NCBI GenBank assembly: GCA_900550025.1
Contig: URQP01000043.1
Span: 1 to 19,469 of the forward strand
Length of the DNA stretch: 19,469 nucleotides
Origin: an uncultured Porphyromonadaceae bacterium
GTDB taxonomy: Bacteria; Bacteroidota; Bacteroidia; Bacteroidales; Muribaculaceae
Direction of reading: 5' to 3'
Positions 14,747-19,469 of this stretch are shown in pieces. Numbering within the stretch: the stretch's first letter is position 1; the number at the start of each line of letters is the position of its first letter. The notes under the pieces were generated by a model. The model worked only from the letters and a program-made list of their open reading frames with translations. It was not told the origin of the DNA and did no database searches. Both the position numbers and the translations under genes were made by a program.

Positions 14747-15103
14747 CTACTTCTGTGCCGGTGCGGCAGGAGCCGGAGTGCCAGTCTGGGCAGGTGTCTT
14801 CTGAGCGGCAGGCGCAGCCGTTTGGTAAGGTGCGGCTGTCTGCTCTTGCGGAGTGGCCTGAACACGCGAGTTAACCACCAGTTTAGGAGCGAAGAACGAT
14901 GAGATGATGCTCAACACACAAATTACTATTGCAAGCGTCCACGTCGCTTTTTCCACGAAACTGTTGGTTTTACGCACGCCCATAATCTGGTTAGAGCTTG
15001 CGAAATTAGATGCCAAACCGCCACCTTTCGACTTCTGTATCAATACGATGCCTATCATCAGAACAGAGGCAATCAATATTAGAATGATTAATGCTGAAAA
15101 CAT
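14747..15103 (-). CDS. secG: Preprotein translocase subunit SecG
   Basis: A 118-residue small membrane protein of the SecYEG channel. TM1 covers about residues 3-22 (ALIILILIASVLMIGIVLIQ), followed by the diagnostic loop KSKGGGLASNFASSNQIMGVRKTNSFVEK and TM2 at about 53-72. Both helices and the GGG/F-x-ekaTw loop are the SecG signature. The C-terminal tail from about residue 82 is a low-complexity Ala/Pro/Gln/Thr stretch ending PAPAAPAQK, common in Bacteroidota SecG and of unclear role. It is the last gene of a five-gene operon; the upstream TPR-like gene ends 12 nt before its ATG, and a hairpin terminator lies 25 nt after the stop. Confidence 0.95.
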   Translation of the reverse strand: MFSALIILILIASVLMIGIVLIQKSKGGGLASNFASSNQIMGVRKTNSFVEKATWTLAIVICVLSIISSFFAPKLVVNSRVQATPQEQTAAPYQTAAPAAQKTPAQTGTPAPAAPAQK

Positions 15104-15115
15104 GTCTGTCTATTG

Positions 15116-15901
15116 TTATTTTTTGTTTTTATATTTCTCGTTCACAATCAGTTTCCTTAGAAACCGGATTTGGTCTGCAAAGTAAATACTTTTTTCCGGA
15201 AAATTCAAACTTAACGACATAATAATTTCCAACGCTTTCTCATAACGGTGCTGGCGTATATAGATTTTGGCAAGACTTTCCGACAGCAAAGAATTGTCGG
15301 CCTGCTCTTCCGGAGTCTTTGGCGACGGCGCGTCAGCTATTTCATCGGCTATGGTGTCTGTTTCTCCTTCCGGAGGCGGGAAATGCCCTTCCAATTTTCT
15401 GCTCAATGCTATGAAACGGTTGATGCGCAGTTCCTTGTCATCCAAGCCCTGCCCTTCAAGCTCTTCCTCGCCCGGCATATTCTCCCGCTCCTCTTTCTCA
15501 AGTAGCTGCGCATAGTCGGGCACAGGATTGAAGATTTTCTGTTCCAACGCCTTTATCTCGTCCTCGTCGTCATTGCCGAACGTGTCTAAGAAATGCGATA
15601 TGGCATCCATCGTCGACCGGCCCTTTGCCTCGGTTTCGGGATAAAAATCCCTGAATTTCCCGCTTTCCGGGCCGGCAAGGTCGCCCAAAGCCGTGCGGTC
15701 GGCAATGTTGGCCGCGGCAAGAGACACTATCCGCGAGCGTTCCTCCGGCGTATAATCGCCGCAATTACGCAATGCGGCCGCCATGGCAGGCACGAAATAC
15801 GGATAATCCGACATTATGCCGTCTGCCAATTCCCTCGCAATCCGGCCGTCATCAGCCGCAATAACGCTGTCAAACTCCCTTGCCCTGCCGCTTTTCTCCA
15901 T
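15116..15901 (-). CDS. Hypothetical protein with C-terminal TPR-like repeat
   Basis: A 261-residue protein of unknown function with no signal peptide and no enzymatic motif. The first 110 residues look helical (REFDSVIAADDGRIARELADGI, MAAALRN). A long acidic middle (about 115-205; EDEIKALEQ, EEELEGQGLDDKE) is followed by an LLSESLAKIYIRQHRYEKALEIIMSLSLNFPEKSIYFADQIRFLRKLI block, which matches a TPR helix pair. It may be a scaffold for envelope biogenesis, judging only from its place between lptE and secG. The frame extends 23 codons upstream into lptE, but ATG 15901, 5 nt after the lptE stop, suits the tight operon better. Confidence 0.7.
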   Translation of the reverse strand: MEKSGRAREFDSVIAADDGRIARELADGIMSDYPYFVPAMAAALRNCGDYTPEERSRIVSLAAANIADRTALGDLAGPESGKFRDFYPETEAKGRSTMDAISHFLDTFGNDDEDEIKALEQKIFNPVPDYAQLLEKEERENMPGEEELEGQGLDDKELRINRFIALSRKLEGHFPPPEGETDTIADEIADAPSPKTPEEQADNSLLSESLAKIYIRQHRYEKALEIIMSLSLNFPEKSIYFADQIRFLRKLIVNEKYKNKK

Positions 15902-15906
15902 ATCGC

Positions 15907-16416
15907 CTACCAATTTCCTGCCGTAGCGTTGAATATGAGCATCACAAGCTCGTCGGTAATCTCCTCGCACAACTCGTCCTGAACGCTCGTAAGCATCTGC
16001 GAGGAGTCGAAATCGCGGAATGCCGAGAACGACTGGTCCACGCTGTTGTTCGGGTTCTTATGGTCGGTGTACTTCACGCGCACCGTGATGGTAAGGCGGG
16101 TCTGCGACGCGTACGCGTCCTCGTTGACGGCCTGCGGCGTAAGGTTGTAGCCGGTTATCTCGCCCTCCACCGAAAGGTCTGTATTCGAGCTGTCGATAAT
16201 CTGCAGGCGGGTCTGCTTGGTGTAGGTGTCCGTAAGCTTGTTCTCGAACATGGGCTGCAACGGCGCATAGACCATCGGCGCGCGTATCGGGAAATTGCCG
16301 ATGCGCAGCGTCTTGTAGACATTGTAGTCGATTGCCGCCCCGTTGAACGTATAGCTGATTCTGCAAGCCTGCATAATCAGCAGCAATATGATTATCGAAA
16401 CTATCTTTCTTGTCAT
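15907..16416 (-). CDS. lptE: LptE-like outer-membrane lipoprotein (LPS assembly)
   Basis: A 169-residue lipoprotein. The signal peptide ends in MQAC with Cys18 as the lipidation site; Met at -3 is slightly unusual. The mature protein has the LptE fold pattern: SYTFNGAAIDYNVYKTLRIGNFPIRAP, then NKLTDTYTKQTRLQIIDSSNTDLSVEGEITGYNLTP, VRVKYTDHKN and a final helix EELCEEITDELVMLIFNAT-like stretch. LptE plugs the LptD barrel and helps place lipopolysaccharide in the outer membrane. Its ATG overlaps the stop of the sigma-54-type activator gene by 4 nt (ATGA), so translation is coupled. The stop lies 5 nt before the next gene. Bacteroidota LptE is poorly conserved with E. coli, so the call rests on pattern and neighbours. 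Confidence 0.8.
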   Translation of the reverse strand: MTRKIVSIIILLLIMQACRISYTFNGAAIDYNVYKTLRIGNFPIRAPMVYAPLQPMFENKLTDTYTKQTRLQIIDSSNTDLSVEGEITGYNLTPQAVNEDAYASQTRLTITVRVKYTDHKNPNNSVDQSFSAFRDFDSSQMLTSVQDELCEEITDELVMLIFNATAGNW

Positions 16417-17648
16417 AGGCTGTCCAATCCGTATTCCTTGATTTTCCTGTAAAGTGTCCTCTCCGATATTTTAAGCTCGTCGGCCGTCTTCTTGCGCTTG
16501 CCCTCGTTGCGCTCCAGAGCCTTGCGTATGGTCTCCTTCTCCGTGTCTTCGAGGGTGCGCGTCCCCTGAGCATCCTGTCCTTCCGCCTCTTCCGGGAAAA
16601 TCCGGTGCATCCCGCCAGAAGCGAAATCCTTATTGTATATGGCCGGAAGCACCGACGAGATTTCTTTCTGCAACTCTTTTATCGAGCCTACCGCCGGCTC
16701 GTCGTGCTTCTTCAGGCTGTCGATTTCTTCCCTAAGCCCGGTCACTTCTTTTTTCAGCTCGAAAATCAGCTTGAACAGCATTTCACGCTCCTGCTCGTAG
16801 GTATGGGGCAATTGCGCCGACTGCTGGCGCACCGGGGCGTAGTCGCTGCCTGAATCAGGCAGATAATATTTAATGTCGCCGGCCGTAACCGTCTTGCCGG
16901 CGTCGAAAAGCGAGATTTGCTCTATCACGTTCTTCAGCTGCCTTACATTCCCCGGCCAGCGATATGCAAGCAATGCCGCCTTGGCCGATTCGTCGAACTC
17001 CACTGGCGGAGTGCGGTACTTCTCTATGAAATCGTTGCTGAACTTGCGTGTAAGCAGCAATATGTCGTTGCCGCGGTCGCGCAACGGCGGCACGGCGATA
17101 TACACCGTCGAAAGGCGGTAGTACAGGTCTTCACGGAAACGGCCTTCCTCCACGGCGCGGCGCATGTCCACGTTCGTGGCAGCCACCACCCGGATGTTGG
17201 TCTTCTGCACGGTCGACGAGCCTACCTTTATGAACTCGCCCGACTCGAGAACCCTCAGCAGGCGCGCCTGTGTGGTCAGCGGCAATTCCGCCACCTCGTC
17301 GAGAAATATTGTCCCGCCGTCGGCTTCCTCGAAATAGCCCTTCCGGGAAGAAATCGCCCCGGTAAACGCGCCCTTCTCGTGGCCGAACAGCTCGGAATCT
17401 ATCGTGCCTTCAGGTATAGCGCCGCAATTCACGGCTATGTATTTGTTGTGCTTGCGCGAGCTGTAGGCGTGGATTATCTTAGGGAAAAATTCCTTCCCGG
17501 CACCGCTCTCGCCGTTGATAAGCACCGACAAATCAATAGGAGCCACCTGCAAGGCACGCTCCACAGCCGCTATGAGCGACGGCGAATTGCCTATTATGCT
17601 GAACCGCTGCTTGGCCTGCAATACTTCAGATGAAATTCCTCCTCCCAT
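16413..17648 (-). CDS. Sigma-54-dependent activator (AAA+ and Fis-type HTH, no receiver domain)
   Basis: A 411-residue bacterial enhancer-binding protein. The AAA+ domain starts almost at the N-terminus: Walker A GESGAGK at 46-52, the sigma-54 contact loop GAFTGA at 93-98, Walker B GGTIFLDE with D117/E118, and RFREDLYYRL as the arginine-finger region. YRWPGNVRQLKNVIEQ marks the end of the AAA+ module. A coiled coil at about 283-318 (EREMLFKLIFELKKEVTGLREEIDSLKK) and a C-terminal Fis-type helix-turn-helix (KKTADELKISERTLYRKIKEYGL) follow. With no N-terminal sensory domain it resembles PspF in layout; input may come through a partner or the coiled coil. ATG 17648 is chosen over TTG 17654. It lies 9 nt after the thioredoxin-like gene and overlaps lptE. 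Its targets are not visible here. Confidence 0.92.
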   Translation of the reverse strand: MGGGISSEVLQAKQRFSIIGNSPSLIAAVERALQVAPIDLSVLINGESGAGKEFFPKIIHAYSSRKHNKYIAVNCGAIPEGTIDSELFGHEKGAFTGAISSRKGYFEEADGGTIFLDEVAELPLTTQARLLRVLESGEFIKVGSSTVQKTNIRVVAATNVDMRRAVEEGRFREDLYYRLSTVYIAVPPLRDRGNDILLLTRKFSNDFIEKYRTPPVEFDESAKAALLAYRWPGNVRQLKNVIEQISLFDAGKTVTAGDIKYYLPDSGSDYAPVRQQSAQLPHTYEQEREMLFKLIFELKKEVTGLREEIDSLKKHDEPAVGSIKELQKEISSVLPAIYNKDFASGGMHRIFPEEAEGQDAQGTRTLEDTEKETIRKALERNEGKRKKTADELKISERTLYRKIKEYGLDSL

Positions 17649-17657
17649 CGGCAAATC

Positions 17658-18134
17658 CTACTTTAACAACACCGAATCTATCGCTTCTTTCAATTCAGCT
17701 TTCGGACGCAAGCCCTGCACGACGTAAGGCTTGCCTTCCTTCGGGATAAGCAGCACCATCGGAATCGACTGTATGCCGAACGCGCCGGCAAGCTCCTGCT
17801 CGCGGTCAACGTCAACCTTATAAAACAGCACATTCCCGGCGTACTCCGACGACAACTCGTCGAGTATCGGCGACAGTTTCTTGCACGGGCCGCACCAAGT
17901 GGCGTAAAAGTCTATCACCGCGGGCTTGTCGCCTTTATAATCCCACTCCTTAGCGTTTTTAAAATCCACCACCCGGTCGATGAACATCTGCGTATTCATC
18001 TCCACAGGCTTATAATCGCTCACGGCAGCGGCAGCCGTCTCCCCGGAAGGCTGGCTTGCAGCGGACTGCTTTTCCTGAGAACAGGCAACCAACGAAATAG
18101 CCGCCATAAGCGAAAACATTATCAATTTCTTCAT
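17658..18134 (-). CDS. Thioredoxin-fold lipoprotein
   Basis: A 158-residue periplasmic or envelope-anchored thiol-disulfide protein. The signal peptide MKKLIMFSLMAAISLVAC has the lipobox LVAC with Cys18. A short Ala/Ser linker leads to a complete thioredoxin domain with WCGPC (C81/C84) in IDFYATWCGPCKKLSP and the cis-proline loop GIQSIPMVLL. The CGPC redox motif suits a reductase-like or disulfide-exchange role rather than an oxidase; the partner is unknown. Start 18134 is preferred over 18161 because a promoter box (18149-18156) overlaps the longer form's first codons and places transcription start just upstream of 18134. It is the first gene of the trx-activator-lptE-TPR-secG operon. Confidence 0.87.
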   Translation of the reverse strand: MKKLIMFSLMAAISLVACSQEKQSAASQPSGETAAAAVSDYKPVEMNTQMFIDRVVDFKNAKEWDYKGDKPAVIDFYATWCGPCKKLSPILDELSSEYAGNVLFYKVDVDREQELAGAFGIQSIPMVLLIPKEGKPYVVQGLRPKAELKEAIDSVLLK

Positions 18135-18148
18135 ACCCGATTTTTTTA

Positions 18149-18156
18149 CAAAATTA
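18149..18156 (-). promoter_or_regulatory. Bacteroidota -7 box (TAATTTTG) for the trx-to-secG operon
   Basis: On the minus strand TAATTTTG lies 14 nt before ATG 18134, giving a leader of only about 8 nt. All four downstream genes follow with small gaps or overlaps, so this may drive all five. Confidence 0.5.
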
Positions 18157-18260
18157 ATCATACTATTAATATCAACAAAATAAACACGAAATTGTTGTCC
18201 CCATAGGGAAATTTAGAAAAAATTGGGGCACAAATACTTGCAAGAACGTAGCGGAAGAGT

Positions 18261-18268
18261 TAACTTTG
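18261..18268 (+). promoter_or_regulatory. Bacteroidota promoter (TAACTTTG) for tRNA-Leu
   Basis: TAACTTTG lies 39 nt before the tRNA, with CTTG at 18237-18240 twenty nt upstream as a possible -33 element. Confidence 0.65.
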
Positions 18269-18307
18269 CCACGCTTTTTCACCAAGCGCACAGCTCTGAA
18301 AATAGCT

Positions 18308-18391
18308 GCCCGGATGGTGGAATGGTAGACACGAAGGACTTAAAATCCTTTGGCTATTGCAGCTGTGCGGGTTCAAGTCCCGCTCCGGGTA
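18308..18391 (+). tRNA. tRNA-Leu, anticodon TAA
   Basis: An 84-nt class II tRNA. The acceptor stem is GCCCGGA (18308-18314) with TCCGGGT (18384-18390), including one G-T wobble at the end, and discriminator A18391. The anticodon arm is AAGGA/TCCTT around loop CTTAAAA, with anticodon TAA at 18341-18343. The long variable arm (about 18351-18366) is typical of Leu. The T arm is GCGGG/CCCGC with loop TTCAAGT. CCA is not encoded, as is common in Bacteroidota. The recombinase frame on the other strand overlaps its 3' half. Confidence 0.95.
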
Positions 18392-19346
18392 CTCTAAGGG
18401 ACGAATCGTTAAAATCGCGGTTCGTCCCTTTGTTTTTATCTCCATAAGGGTTTGTATATGAGTTGTTTAATACGAAGAACACATTGACGCTTTTAGGTTC
18501 AATATCGCCCGAATTTTTATCATAGACAAATCCGTCCGAAAATAAGAGTTTCTGTAGCTTCCGCTTTCCTTCCAATCCTTGTAATTGCCATAGTTCAAGC
18601 AAGTTAGACCTCATTTTAAAGGCAAAATTAATGAATTTATCAAGGTTCAATATTCCCGTATCAAGGTTGGCCAATTCTATCTTCAAATCTTTGATTTCAC
18701 TCTCCAATCTTCCAATCACCTTCTCACATATCCCCTGCTTCTTAGCATCAGTACAAAGCACATAGTTTGTTTCAGCCTGCTCTAATTCTTTTTCTTTCTT
18801 CTTCACATTTGCCCTGATGCCCTTTACTCTTTCCTGATTTTCCTTATTCATAGCATCAAAAGTCATGGCAAGCTGTATCTTCAGCAAGTTCTCCACTTTG
18901 TCAGACAAAGCATAACTATTCAGCAAGATTTCAAAGGCCTCATGCACTTTTCGAGTAGAGCTATTGAATCTACACCCCTTGCGCCCACACACATAATAGC
19001 CTATATCAGTGCGTCCAAACCGCTTGCGCATCTTCGTAGAAATGCTTGCAGTCAAGTTATGTCCGCAGCAAGGGCATTTGATACTACCTAACAATGGCGC
19101 ATAGTCTTTATCAATCTTCAACTCATAGCCGCTATGATTCTTACTCAACTCACCATTGACCTTCAAGAAGATTTCTTCCGAAACAAGGGCAGGGTGATTA
19201 CCCTTTACTATATCGCCCTGTAAAAACTTATGAGCCATATAACCACAGTAGAAAGGATTCTTAAACACCTCTGAAAGTTTCTGCTTACAGATAATCAAGC
19301 CTTCAGAGGCTAATCGATGTCGGATTTCTTGAATTGTTAGAAACAT
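18354..19346 (-). pseudogene. Large serine recombinase, fragment lacking the catalytic domain
   Basis: A 330-residue frame that begins inside the family's 'Recombinase' domain: IQEIRHRLASEGLIICKQKLSEVFKNPFYCGYMAHKF, then VSEEIFLKVN. A zinc ribbon follows (C91-x2-C94 and C120-x4-C125 in IKCPCCGHNL and YYVCGRKGC), then a long coiled coil at about 175-230, both typical of large serine recombinases. The N-terminal resolvase domain with the nucleophilic Ser (about 150 residues) is absent: upstream the frame continues only 15 codons to a TAA at 19392-19394, and no other minus-strand frame there resembles it. The last residues (RVPGAGLEPAQLQ) are the antisense of the tRNA-Leu terminator side and 3' half, so the natural C-terminus is probably near FFVLNNS. 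It is AT-rich compared with the genes to the left. It is probably a dead remnant of a mobile element. Confidence 0.8.
18396..18437 (+). terminator. Rho-independent terminator after tRNA-Leu
   Basis: AAGGGACGAA (18396-18405) pairs perfectly with TTCGTCCCTT (18421-18430) around a 15-nt loop, followed by TGTTTTT. It starts 5 nt after the tRNA. Confidence 0.85.
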
Positions 19347-19354
19347 ACGATTTA

Positions 19355-19372
19355 TTGGACTTTTAAGTCCAA
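19355..19372. repeat. 18-bp inverted repeat near the start of the recombinase fragment
   Basis: TTGGACTT (19355-19362) and AAGTCCAA (19365-19372) are perfect reverse complements around TT. It lies 9 bp upstream of the fragment's ATG on the minus strand. It could be an operator, a small hairpin or a recombination relic. Confidence 0.55.
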
Positions 19373-19430
19373 ATTGCAGACATTTGTAGTTTTATTTCAG
19401 GCAAACGAGCGTCTTTCCAAAGAAAATGCG

Positions 19431-19438
19431 TATCTTTG
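19431..19438 (+). promoter_or_regulatory. Outward Bacteroidota -7 box (TATCTTTG) at the right edge
   Basis: TATCTTTG on the + strand points out of the window, followed by the dyad GCACA/TGTGC at 19443-19447 and 19459-19463. A gene probably begins just beyond base 19469. Bases 19347-19430 hold no gene. Confidence 0.5.
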
Positions 19439-19469
19439 TTGCGCACATTAGCAAATAGTGTGCAGACAT

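Noticed and set aside
18223..18447. 74-codon + strand frame across the tRNA
   Set aside because: It is a chance frame through tRNA-Leu, its promoter and its terminator.
19355..19469. Invertible promoter controlled by the recombinase
   Set aside because: Only a short local inverted repeat and one direct repeat are seen; no matching long inverted repeats flank the promoter within the window and the recombinase lacks its catalytic domain.

Overview
The window looks like a chromosomal segment from a gut-type Bacteroidales bacterium (Bacteroidota). The reasons are the TAnnTTTG promoter boxes, starts without Shine-Dalgarno sites, a DUF4831-type protein, a PorX-type receiver/PglZ regulator, an LptE-type lipoprotein and a YjeF-type NAD(P)HX repair fusion. 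Species cannot be named from the sequence alone.

Layout. (1) 1-5974, + strand, AT-rich: the end of a capsule/exopolysaccharide assembly operon. It holds the tail of a GT32-like transferase, a Wzy-like polymerase, three GT4 glycosyltransferases and an NAD-dependent sugar epimerase/dehydratase, joined by ATGA overlaps or gaps of 3-6 nt. A GC-rich terminator ends it at 6002-6037. (2) 5975-6295 is a 321-nt gap holding that terminator, a perfect 32-bp palindrome, four copies of a 15-bp element spaced exactly 32 bp apart, and a promoter. (3) 6296-9551: wza-like export lipoprotein and Wzc-like co-polymerase/tyrosine kinase, more GC-rich than the transferases. (4) 9688-10194: secreted NlpC/P60 peptidase with its own promoter, convergent with (5) 10240-12870, minus strand: YjeF-type repair enzyme plus DUF4831 protein, ending in a 35-nt perfect inverted repeat. 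(6) 13080-14624, minus: PorX-like regulator with its own promoter and a 9-bp repeat in its leader. (7) 14747-18134, minus: one compact operon of thioredoxin-like lipoprotein, sigma-54-type activator, LptE, TPR-like protein and SecG, closed by a strong hairpin. (8) 18308-18391: tRNA-Leu(TAA) with promoter and terminator. Beyond it lies an AT-rich fragment of a large serine recombinase that lacks its catalytic domain and whose reading frame runs antisense into the tRNA, so a mobile-element remnant probably borders this tRNA.

Functionally the window is an envelope neighbourhood: capsule synthesis and export, wall remodelling, LPS transport, protein secretion and two regulators. The least explained structure is the 4 x 32-bp array in front of wza. 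The most likely sign of recent gene movement is the tRNA/recombinase junction.
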